DNA of 64,000 bases, from the NCBI GenBank assembly GCA_039654915.1, contig CM077596.1:54682501-54746500 (forward strand), in the 5' to 3' direction. Each line of letters begins with the position of its first letter. Within the stretch, counting starts at the first letter, position 1. The notes beneath the pieces are model-generated. The model saw only the letters and a program-made list of their open reading frames with translations, made no database searches and was not told the DNA's origin. Below are positions 36,909 through 47,422 of this stretch, piece by piece. Source of the stretch: Aquilaria yunnanensis. Its lineage: Eukaryota; Streptophyta; Magnoliopsida; Malvales; Thymelaeaceae. Made by a program: the position numbers and the translations under genes.

Positions 36909-39900
36909 CTAGTCCGCAGTGTGCTGCTTGCAACCCTTGGGTCCAAAATGCTCAGTGCTTCGCCTCACGATTTTTCTACAGAGGTAGCAATAGTGCATTT
37001 GACATGCCCAGCAGAATATGTGATTATTATTGTCAACCTGTTCATGAAACAAATCATCTGTTATTCTCATCCATGCAACTGATATGCAAATAACATAAAC
37101 CACACTCGTTCTGAACCAAGAGAATGTCATCTGCTATCTATTAGAGCGCATGACATCATTTAAGATGCAATTATCATCAATGATATGGTAGACATAAGAT
37201 CGGCAGTAAATTAAAACATTATGGTACAAATAGGAACATCGAATATATAACTATGAAATGGTCTTTGTATTGGGATGAGCAGAACAGGACCTAACCAACT
37301 GGACTCGAGCAAAAGCCAAATTTTGCCTTTGGGCATCTTCTCTGTCGGCTAGAACTGTAAGAGAAACATAATATCCTGGTTCCATGCCATTTTTTATTTT
37401 TGGTGGGGTAAACTACTTCTATCTGATAGTTCATGCAGAAAGTGTTTATTACCTTCACGTTCAACTGGCGACAGTTAGGACATTGACGGCCACGTTCCTC
37501 AAACATTTGAGCATAGAGCTGGCCCACCTCCTGACGATTGTTCATTCTCTGCTCCCATTCTTGAATCGTTTGGCGGGGGAACAACTCACATGTTCCATCC
37601 CTGTAATATAGAGAAAACCGTAACTCCTATATTAGGTATATATTTTAATTATGGGTAATAGAAGGTAAGCATAAAGTACTTAACATACCTGAAGTGCTCG
37701 TAGCCATCAATTGCTTGGTTACAGCGGTAGCAAAATTCCTCTCCGCAGTAGCTACACACCATCTTGTTACAACCTTCAGTTCTCGAGATTGCTACCTTAC
37801 AAGATGGACATTGCTTAGAATCACGTAGTACCTCCTTGACACTAAGAATATCATTGATAATATTACGCTCTTTACGCTTTTGGTCTTCTTGCAATTGGGA
37901 TGAATTTTGCCTCTCCTGTAGGCAAACATTCAGCGGTGTTAAAACATATTAAAACCAGGCCCTATGCATTTAAATTAAGAAAAAAAGAACAGCATGAGAA
38001 TAGAAGGCTTAGATAATATGCAAACAGTGTGAATGTAGAATGAACAAGTGCATCTAAGTCTTGAATTTCTGTTAGTGGCATGGATTGATCAATCATTCAC
38101 CTAATTTGCAATCATATTGTCAGCAAAATTGCTAAGTTAAAAAAATTTTGATCTTTAATTTAACTGACAAGACAATCTAGTTCTAATATAGCAAATTGAA
38201 ATGCTATTTGTTTGAAAATTTTTGGATCCATTCTGTTACTTTCATCAGTGATGGAACTGATCTGGACTGTGAGGACTGGATAAATGAGGCAGAATAATAA
38301 CTCAAAAGGTAGTCATTATGACTCACAATGACTCAATAATCTCCCAGTATCATTGGCTCAAAGTAACAAAACAAACTACTAACTACACTGACTATACATT
38401 AAGTACATTGTTTCATTAACCTTTCTGGCTTGTGAAAAGTTTACAACTGTAGCAGATAAAGAAATATCCCTGAATCCTGAGCAATCATACACATTATGGT
38501 CATATCATGGAAGTATGTTACAAAGGGCAACCAGCTCTGATCTCCATACCTTGCTGGGTTCTAATATAGTTTCAGAAAAAACAAAGAAACATGTAACTGA
38601 AAAGAATGTTGCATTCAGCATCAAATATATTTTAGATCCTCTTCCAACAAGTCAAGTGAGCCAAAAGTTGAAGGAACAATTACCTGTAAGATTTGAAGCT
38701 TCGCCTCTGCTGTCATGCATGCTACACCTACATGACGTTTATCCCTACAAAGGCTACAAAAGCTAAAGAAGCATTTTGAGCACTGTGCATGTTGATCTTC
38801 ATCCTCTATGCAGGGTGTTTCACACCTCGGGCAAGATTGGACATCTGACATTGAATCAAGTGTTATTTGTAGCATAAGCGATTCCCACCGTTCAAAGTCC
38901 TCATCACTAAGAAATCGTCTCAATGAAATAGGTGGGACCATACCCCCACACTTTGCATCTGGACACTTGAGCCTGCCTACAGTGCCTTCAGTGATATGGA
39001 TATTGACATATATTTGCATACATTTACAGCAGAAGAAATGCCGGCAAGGAAGCATTACAAAGTCACTCCCTGGTAAGACCAAATATGATGAAGTGAGAAA
39101 AAATATCACAAACTGAAAATTGACATAGGGACAAAAACAAAGCTAAGGTAAATGCCAGGATAACCAAAGGCATCAAAAAATAAACTCAATATGTCAGCCA
39201 AAGATTTCCTCAATTACTTGAAATTTTTTTTCCCAAAAGGCACAGAGGTTTGGAGACTGCAATTTAGCAAGAAATTTACATAAACAACATCAAGCACTAA
39301 CTGTGTGGGCACAACCGCTTAAAAATACTTCGCTGCTGATACAAGGTAATATAAACAACATCAAGCCCCGAAAAACCCCCTAAGCATGTAAGGTACTGCA
39401 CAATACATCCTCTCAGGTCTGGGCCCAATAACATAATTGAGAACAGCTAAGCTTTGATACCATATGAAACAACCATGCATCCAGAGTTCTTCAGCAATGT
39501 AGGATTATAACATTTAGCAGAATCCCTCATGTGCAAACTATTGGAATAATTGAGACAGATCTACTTTTTTGGACCTAAAAAGTGGGCTGACAATAGACAA
39601 ATGAGCCAACCACCTAGTTCTCGGCACCCTCAATAAACACCTAACCCAAAACCATTTAGTAATTGGTGAAAGGCCCCACCATACAAAGCCCAAGAAACTC
39701 CTTAATTTAAACATAAAGGATTACACCCAGCACATTCCTCTTCATGTGAGCGAGTACAATGATTGAGAATGTCTCTATCGCATGGACAATAAAACAGAGC
39801 AATCAAGTTGAACTCCAATACCATGCTAAAGAGTCAAAACCAAAAACCAACTGCCCTGGAGGTGCCTCTCCACACCATACCCGCTCAATACCTCAACTTA

Positions 39901-42022
39901 AGCACTCAGGATTATGCCACTTAACAGTTGCAGATACAAGTACAAGTTCCCCACTAAAATAAAGTAAAAGCTGAGAAAAATTCTGAGAGTACTCTCATTT
40001 TTCAATTTCTCTAATTCTCTAAGGCACAGCTATGTCAAAGCAGACAGAACATGAGCCGTGATAACTTAATGTCAGTTGAAATGAAAGTTCAATCAGTATA
40101 TGCAGTATTACCTGAGTACTCACTAAAACAGATGTAGCATTCATGAAGGCTTTTGAGGAAATTTTCATGCCATTTCTCATCATTGTAACTCCTAAGGAAA
40201 GGAACATCAATATCTGGAGATAAACTTCCAGAACAACAGCGCCTATCTTCAACCTCTGTACTACTATAAGGACCTAGAAGTATTCCTTCATTAAACCCAA
40301 GATAGGACAAGGAAGAATTCTGTAGCCAATCTGCCCATTGATATATAACCTCTTGCCCCTTTTGTTCATTCCATAAAGAGTCAAGCATTGAGCAAAGCTT
40401 AGAAATCCTTGTGGAGTCTAACCACTTAACAGAGATCACGAAATAAGGTGGCAAGTGGCTTGGGTATGATTTAGGTAATACACATGTAAGCATGATTGCT
40501 GGAAGATGTTGGACTTTAAATGAGTAAGAGAAATCAGCTGAAACCTCAGATTTGACTTTCAGATCATCAGATGAGTTCAGCTGAGCAGTTACAGTTATCT
40601 CATCAGAAGTTTCAACATGAATGTGAATCTGCAAAACAGAGTAAAGATATTCAATTATTTCTTGGTTCATACAGAGGGAGGAACATAAAGTTCTTAGCAT
40701 GATACAAAAACCTGAAAAACTCGTAAGTCCTTGTGCTTGTCAAGAATGACTACGTTTTCTCCATAAATAGATTCCACTGCAAGCAGCTGTTTCAAATCAA
40801 GGATTAGGCTGGTAGAAACTGAGGATTTCATCTTCAACATCAAGAAACAGAAAATTTTCAAACAAAAATACAACCCAGGAAAAAAAATGGGAGACTAACT
40901 GATGTCACAATGTACCCTAGCAGCCTCCTAGTCTTCTCTCTTCCATCTTTGAAGTATAGAAGAAATATTAACTGCACTTGTTTCTTCAATAAATCACATC
41001 ATTGCAGGCGTATGAGCAAACACAATCCTATTGCGTTTAATCTATATGGCATTAATTCATTAGCAAATAATTCCCCAAAAAACATAACACCCCTACTTAT
41101 CGCATTGTTTCACCATTTAACCATGATACATAATCAAAAAAAAAGAAAGAAAAACGAAGCATCACAAGTCATCATATTCTCAGCGGAACACATATAGAAC
41201 CACCCAAATAACTTACGCTCTAAACTTCAGCTTAATTTGCAGAATTACCTCGTCCTCCTGCAGCTGATCGTCTAAGCTTAGCTGCTCCTCTAACAATTCA
41301 GGCTCATCCACTACCGACCACACCTCCTCCAACCTTGCAAAGGCATCGTCTTCACGTTCCCCAGAGTCGCTTCTCGCGTCCGCTCTCTGGATATGCGAGC
41401 CATAAACCTCTCTTATCTCGTGTCTGTTACTGTCTTCCTCTTCGTCACCAAGCCTTAAACTACCCAACTTCGTGCTTAAAGAAGTAGCTTCACTATCCAT
41501 AGTCTCAACCACTTTATCCAATGTGCCTACCTCGTGAATCAGATGACCAAGTTCAGACTCTGAATAAGAACCCAAATCTGATTTCACATGAACAACCTCA
41601 GACTGCGAAGGAGAAGCAACCTCCGATTTCAGCTGAACAAGCTCAGGCCCCGAAGAAGATCCCACCTCTGATTTCAGAAGACCAAGCTCAGACTTTGAAG
41701 AAGAACCGACCTCTGATTTGGCGATAAACCTTGGTTTGGCCCTACTTGAAGCTCGGTTTCTCCGTGAAACGTCAGGATGTCGATTACCGCCGGCGAATTT
41801 CTGAGCTTGACCCGGGGTTTGGTGTTGCTCAGAAGTAGAGGGGAGTGCAGGAGAATTGAGATCAGACTCATCATAAACTTGTGGCTCTTCTTCTTGTGGC
41901 GAATTATCGTGGACGGGCTTGACGGCCCAGAGTCGCTTGCCGTTGAGAGGGCGGCGGTGATCTTGCCTAAATCCTCTCCCGGTCCTTCCCATGGCTGGTG
42001 ATGGAGTTTCAGCAAGCACCAA
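36909..42022 (-). CDS. RWD-RING1-IBR-RING2 (RBR) E3 ubiquitin ligase, RNF14-like
   Basis: Seven minus-strand exons join in frame: 41249-42022, 40712-40786, 40112-40628, 38684-39069, 37689-37915, 37453-37600 and 36909-37037, giving 751 residues (741 if the second Met at 41992 is used). The order is a basic, disordered N terminus with four 15-residue repeats (about 102-161), an RWD domain (about 255-420), RING1 starting C447-x2-C450 and including [12 protein letters not shown], an IBR with CPRCETPC and CSKCFFSFC, and RING2 CPSC at 620-623. The probable catalytic Cys is 633 (TEGCNKM). The end contains [16 protein letters not shown] ligases take ubiquitin from E2 onto the RING2 cysteine, then pass it to substrate. 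RNF14 homologues in animals act on stalled ribosomes and transcription factors; the plant role is inferred only. All metal-binding cysteines seen look intact. Confidence 0.92.
41540..41719 (-). repeat. 45-bp coding tandem repeat (four 15-residue units) in the RBR gene
   Basis: The translated units are variations of [15 protein letters not shown], repeated four times without gaps. The region is Ser/Glu-rich and likely disordered, lying ahead of the RWD domain. Confidence 0.85.
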
Positions 42023-42025
42023 GTT

Positions 42026-42036
42026 TTATATAGGTT
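42026..42036 (-). promoter_or_regulatory. TATA-like box next to the RBR gene start
   Basis: CCTATATAAAAC on the minus strand is TATA-like and ends only a few bases before the first in-frame ATG (42022), about 34 bp before the second one (41992). If it is the real TATA box, translation would start at 41992 or the transcript start is unusual. Confidence 0.4.
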
Positions 42037-42047
42037 AGCTTTATAAA

Positions 42048-43310
42048 GGGAAACTTACAGAAAGCACCCCGCGGTATATTCTAATCTACACTTACCACCT
42101 GAATATTCAAAAACTTACCGTTTGGCCCCCGAATCCTAACCTCCCTAAGTCTGTCTGTTAGGATACTGGGCTTAAAGACTGCTAGTACCCATGAACTTTT
42201 CATAATTTTACAAATCAACCCCAAGATTGATCTCAGGCTATCTCTTACCCACTTTTCCTAAATTTTTGTTATAAAAAATCTGTGTTTTCCTAAATAATTT
42301 ATATCTCTAAATTTTTTTATTTTTTGTCAGCATTAAATACCATCAATTATTAATTAACTAAACAAGTCTTAATCCATATGAATCTCTAGGAGAATTAAAG
42401 GGAAAAATCAAAAGAAAATTGCAAGATAATTAACTGTCAGACAACACAAACAATTCAAATCTAGTAATCAGGACTATCAAAGAAAGTAAAAATGGTAAGC
42501 ACATGAGAATAAAAAAAAAAAAAAAATTCTGGGATAATTATGTCTCAGTATCGGTTGAATAGAAGTGACAATTTTATAGCCAAAATTTGGAAGTTCTTAC
42601 AAACAAATTTTTTGTTCTCAGAAGACCACACGAAATTGGGGAGCATCGGAATCTGCAGCAGGCACGATCTCCCAGCGGCAAGGCTCGAGCTCTTCGAAAA
42701 CAAGAACCAATAAGCATCACATTATCAGAAGACCCGGCCACCGACCATAACGCAACCAACGGATGGCACGATTACTTCGTCTTTGCCAAAGTAGGGGGCA
42801 AAGCAGATGTGATCGGATGGAGGCCAGAGCAGGTGGATACAGCGAAGGAGATTCTGCAGAATGCAATGGAGATCTGAAGGTAGAATGCTACGCGGGGTGA
42901 TCCAATGACATACCCACATTCCAGGGTGTTGACAAAGCTATGCGACGAGTGGTTCTAATTCTGAATCTGATGATTCATTGTTATGCTGGAAATGAAAATA
43001 GATCAAGTAATAAAACTATGTGTGGCCTTGGCCTTCCCTATCCCAAGTCCAGATGTGCGAATGAATTATCGGATTGGAAACAAATGGTACTGCTCATGTC
43101 TAATTGGAGAAGATGCTTATTTTGTTAGATCCAAAAGGAATGTGTGCTTGTGCTTAGAAAATAAGGTAGAAGGGTAGAGTAAGCTGTTTTCTTTTTCTCT
43201 TAACTAAAAAGCTGACAGAGTTAGCAAACGAGGGAATAAGTGTAATTTTTTGAATTTATAGGGGGTAAACGTAGGTTAGGGAAAACCCTAGGGGTTTCTG
43301 TAAATTTTCC
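42048..43310. mobile_element. TIR transposon (MULE-like, non-autonomous) directly upstream of the RBR gene
   Basis: The left end GGGAAACTTACAGAAAGC...CTACACTTACC and the right end, read on the minus strand (GGAAAATTTACAGAAACC...CCTACGTTTACCCCC), are long imperfect inverted repeats. They extend about 100 bp, including ATTCAAAAA.TTAC. The flanking sequence TTTATAAA on both sides may be the target duplication (borders uncertain by a few bases). The roughly 1.26-kb interior has no recognised transposase. The frame 42587-42877 is open for 96 codons but unidentified and could be captured sequence. Long TIRs and a possible 8-9 bp duplication favour the Mutator-like superfamily. Confidence 0.65.
42587..42877 (+). 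CDS. Unidentified short ORF inside the TIR transposon
   Basis: The 96-codon frame includes HDYFVFAKVGGKADVIGWRP and ends at a stop at 42875-42877. I do not recognise the family. It may be part of a captured host exon or a decayed transposase-associated ORF. No intron signals or partner frames were convincing. Confidence 0.25.
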   Translation: MEVLTNKFFVLRRPHEIGEHRNLQQARSPSGKARALRKQEPISITLSEDPATDHNATNGWHDYFVFAKVGGKADVIGWRPEQVDTAKEILQNAMEI

Positions 43311-43439
43311 TTATTTATAAAATGTCACCAACACTGCAATGAAAAGGTACTTAGGCAACATCACTTTGCCAGCTTTGATGGAAAAATGTCGGGAAAGATC
43401 AAATCATTGCCGGCATGTTAAAAAAAGATCTATTAAGAA

Positions 43440-43590
43440 GCCCAACTAATCTAACAAAATGCAGCTAAAGATTCATCTAAAGCCGACAACTTTAGGAAAA
43501 CGTAGCAAAAGATCCCTCTAAGCGCGACTAGTTTAGAAAAATACAGCTAAAAGTCCTAATAAAGTCTAACACCCTTTTATAAAAACCGCT
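43440..43590. repeat. Tandem 40-bp-type degenerate repeats
   Basis: The block GCAGCTAAAGATTCATCTAAAG recurs, diverged, as GTAGCAAAAGATCCCTCTAAG and ACAGCTAAAAGTCCTAATAAAG at about 40-bp spacing. Such arrays occur as subterminal repeats in some CACTA-type transposons. No CACTA ends were found here. Confidence 0.55.
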
Positions 43591-44035
43591 TTGAAATTGG
43601 AGTCAGATTAAATGTCAACAAAAAGCTCGGGAGAAAAAAGGTAAATATGAGCAAAAAAGGCTTTGCGAGTCTGCGACAACAGGATGCCAATTAGGTGGGT
43701 CGGGTCAGATTTGGGTCAAATTATTTAGATTCAAGTTTAATCGGGTTAACATATATTTAGGTTGAGGTCGGATTATTTAGGTTCATGTTGATTTCAGGTT
43801 CGGGTTAGGTCAAGCTGGGTTTATTTGAGTTCGGATCTAATCAGGTCGGGTTATTGGGTCTTAAAGCATATTCAACTTGATTGTTAAGTTTACTTCGTTC
43901 GTTGATACATAAGCTGAAATGGCTGAATCGATTCAATTTTTTTGTTTAGTTTTGATTAAAATTTAATTTAACTAGATATAAAAAATAATATAAAATTTAT
44001 GAAGATATATTAATATATAATTTCTTTAATAAATA

Positions 44036-44484
44036 CACTCTCAGTGCTAAGTTCTTTATAGCATTCACTGTTTAACAATTAATCTATGATTTTTTATTTT
44101 TAATATTTTAGTATATAAATGAAAAATTATTATATTAAATAATAAATAAAGACCTATAGTTTTTAAATATATACTTTCTTAATTTTTTTCTAACAAATAA
44201 TCTCACCCTGTCCCATTTTATTTACTCTATTTAACTTTTTTGACTAATTTAACTTGAATTTATTTATATTATTATTTAGTAAAAATTAAAAAAATATATT
44301 TAATTTATCATTCATGTATAAAATATTTTTATTTATATATTAAAATGTTGAAAATAAAAAATATAGATTAATTATTAAAATATGAATAGTGCAAAGAATT
44401 TGAGACAGATGAAGTAATATGAATAAATTCAATTCAAACTATTCGAAAAAGTCAAATATTTCAAAGAATATAGGACAGAAAGAG
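44036..44484. mobile_element. Stowaway MITE (outer), interrupted
   Basis: It aligns end to end with the Stowaway at 32087-32320 (AACAATTAATCTAT, ATTTTTTATTTT, AGTATATAAAT, TTTTTCTAACAA...AATATGAATAAATTCAA, AAGAATATAGGACAGA). Flanking TA dinucleotides are at 44034-44035 and 44485-44486. It is split by an inner copy at 44200-44414. Confidence 0.8.
44200..44414. mobile_element. Stowaway MITE (inner), inverted and nested
   Basis: It lies between TA dinucleotides at 44198-44199 and 44415-44416. Its ends CTCACCCTGTCCCATTTTATTT and GAGACAGATGAAG are degenerate Stowaway TIRs. Removing it plus one TA restores a continuous match to the 32087 copy. Its orientation is opposite to that of the outer element. 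Confidence 0.85.
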
Positions 44485-44869
44485 TACTATAATTTCTAAA
44501 ACCTAATTATTTTTATCTCTCTATCACTGCATCACTAATTGTTTACCATATCTCTCATTCATTCGTTCTACAACGCAAAACAGATCAACAGAATAATAGA
44601 AACTCATTAACATATATTAAATCATAAATTTTCTAAAGTCTCTGCCAATTATATATTTTATATTAATTTAAGTTAAAATCGAATCTTTTCGGGTTTAATC
44701 ATCGGGTCATTTCGGGTTCGAGTCATGTCATATTTAGACTCATTTTTTTTTTTATTTCACTTTAATCGGGTTTGAGTCATTAACTTTTATAATTAAATCA
44801 GATCAAGTTGGATTTGGATTCACGTAAATCAGGTCAGGTATTCGGATCAAGTCAAATTTTGACATCTCC

Positions 44870-46881
44870 AGCTCTATTTGTGTGCGTAATAGATCCCAAA
44901 ACTACTGCAGAATAATAAGAAGATGCTGGACAAATCAATTAGAGAGCTAGAAAGGGAGCGGCGAAGCCTACAAGCCCAGGGAAGAAATTGATTACAAGAA
45001 AAAAGAAAAAAGAATCTTTGATTCGTTTGCGTGCCAAATTCCTATAATTCCTTCTATTTGAACCTAATTATGTTGGAGAGAGAAGTATCTACAACTAACA
45101 AATCCATCTCTTAGTCAAGGTTTGTAGAAATCAAAACTTTTAATTCTTTTTATTTGATTTGCTGTTTACCTGGATATGATCTCCTTCTTTTTGGAGCAGA
45201 AATATAAGCAAATAGATGAAGAATACTGTAGGAAGTTTCAGGAGCGGCAGACTGAGCTAGCTTTAAGCAACAAGTCATGGGAAAAGTTGGGAAAGAAAGT
45301 CTCCAAGTTTTGCCTTCCAGGTGCTTGTTGAAATGCCTATGTTGTTTCGTACTCTCGCTCAATCAATTTCCTTGTTGCAAGTGAGTTACTTTGAAAAGGA
45401 CAATGGTTTGCTTGAAAATAAATTGGCTAAGCTGAAGGCTACCATTCAGAGCTTGCTTTGTTTTAGGAACAGTTTCATCAATGCCTATCGAGTTTTTTCT
45501 TAACCTCTTCTATCTATCATGCTCTTTCTCCTGAGTCATTGTGTTAATAGACAAATGATATGTTATTGCTACACATGGTCGTAAGAATCGACGTACTTCC
45601 CAAGTGATAACTTCAATAAAAGCTAGCGACAAAAGGATCACATTGCTGTCTGAGATGATTATTGCACATTTATCTTGGTATGAATCCATAGAAAAGGCAG
45701 CATTCTCCCTCAAGTAGATATTGTAGTATAATGTGCATAGGGTTGTAAGCGAAAATGAGGGACTAGGTAACTTGTTATTTGATTTTCTGTTCCTTTTCCA
45801 GCCCCCATGTTATACCTGACATTCATCATAAATTTATCATATTTCTCTTGACAATGATTTGTGATTCATATAGTTGCTGGCTTTAAAGAGGAAAATGGAT
45901 CAGTACTCTAAAATTGAAAAAGGTTCTTATTGGTAATTCCTTGTATTTGTAACACATTATTTAATTTGTGTTCATCGCCAACTCTAGCAATGTTTTTTTG
46001 TCTTTCATTTTTTTTTCCATGAACTGGATCATTTGTACTTGTATTAGTGTTTGTGCTTTGTATTGCCATCATCATCCAAAAACATAAAGAATATGTGTTT
46101 TCCTGTCAGCTTCGGTAGGTGTAGATATGGCACAAGCTACCGTCCGAGCAGCTGAGAAAGCTCTTCTAACTGTGGATCATGGTGATGACGTACGTAGAGA
46201 GTCATAAATCTCTGTCCAGAAATCTTGGCAAAGGTCTGAATAGCTTTAGGCAGTTGTTAATGATGTTTGTGGTTAATGAAGTTATATTTTGTATGTAAGC
46301 CTTCTTAGGTAGAATGGCACTCATTCATGTATCCCTAGACAACATACATGTGAAGCAAATATCTTGCTTAAGCTCAAGGACAGTGAAATCAAGGGGTCGG
46401 ATAACATTGGACTTCTGCTTTCTTTTCTTTTCGCACACTGGGGGTTGGGACTTTTGGGTCCTTCCATTTTTTTAGAAGTTTTAGTTTGCATTTTCAGGCC
46501 TCTTTGATTATTGTTTCATTATGTTGTTCACTGATTTTCCATTCTACCTTAAATGAACTAGGAAAAGACGAACGTGACTACATTGCATTATACTGGAGTT
46601 TGGGCTTGAACATTATTAGTACAACATGGCTGAACTAAGATGGATAAAAAACTTTGCAAATTCCCAACCTATCAAACTAGAATTAACATTATTCTTCTCA
46701 TGTTTGACTCATTACTAATAAACTCAAGTATATATTTTGATTGCTTCGTTCAAGAGATCTTGCAAAAAGTTCAACCCCTTTTACCTTGAGCTCTAATTAT
46801 TGATTCGATTTAAACAGTTTATCCAAAGCTAATTGCTAGAAGCGCTGGAGTGATTATACAAGTATGAATTCATGTGTTCTC
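44870..46881. other. Intergenic DNA with unassigned exon-like stretches
   Basis: Exon-like open stretches with splice-like borders occur: about 45202-45310 (after TTTGGAGCAG, encoding KYKQIDEEYCRKFQERQTEL), 45615-45718 and 46110-46207 (SVGVDMAQATVRAAEKALL). They may be pieces of an unrecognised gene or pseudogene. No start or full frame could be assembled and no family is recognised. The remainder is ordinary AT-rich DNA. Confidence 0.25.
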
Positions 46882-47280
46882 TAATAGCGACAAAGGATAA
46901 ATTAATCTTTTAATTTTCTTTTTACTTATTTATTTTTAATTATTTATGTTTATTATTATTTATGCTTATTACTATAGCTTGTTGTATCCTAGACTATCTA
47001 GGTGTCTGTATCCTAGCCTATCTAGGTTTTCATGTATCCTAGACTAACTAGGTTTTCTTGTATTGTGCCTACAAAGGCAGTACTTATTTATTTTTAATTA
47101 TTTATGTTTATTATTATTTATGCTTATTACTATAGCTTGCTGTATCCTAGACTATCTAGGTGTCTGTATCCTAGTCTATCTAGGTTTTTATGTATCCTAG
47201 ACTAACTAGGTTTTCTTGTATTGTGCCTATAAAGGCAGTACCCTTTTGTGAATAAATTAAGTTCTTCTCAATTCTCTACA
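46882..47280 (+). repeat. 5' LTR of copia 2 with internal 158-bp tandem duplication
   Basis: The 399-bp LTR is 158 bp longer than its 3' partner. The duplicated unit runs from about 46924 to 47081 and again from 47082 to 47239. The first copy reads CCTACAAAGGC where the second reads CCTATAAAGGC, so only the second keeps a good TATA box. Each unit also holds three imperfect palindromes of the type CCTAGACTATCTAGG. Confidence 0.92.
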
Positions 47281-47422
47281 TGGTATTAGAGTGGGTTTAA
47301 TCCTTTTCTCTCTTGCTCTCTTGCTATCCTTTTGCAAGAAACCCTAAATTTTTCTCATCCTCTTGCCGTAGCTTATTTTTTTATTTCCTGTACGGCCTGC
47401 TTCTTTTCTTTCTCTATTAGCA

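Larger units (their letters stand above)
43681..44869. mobile_element. Putative hAT-like MITE containing nested Stowaway MITEs
   Basis: The left edge AGGATGCCAATTAGGTGGGTCGGGTC and the right edge GTCAAATTTTGACATCTCC are imperfect inverted repeats. Both arms carry GGGTT/GGGTC-rich text like that of the element at 17192-17754. No clear target duplication was read, so the borders are tentative. Confidence 0.45.

Noticed and set aside
41521..41727. 68-codon plus-strand Gln/Pro-rich frame
   Set aside because: It is antisense to the 45-bp coding repeats of the RBR gene; its own repeats merely mirror them.
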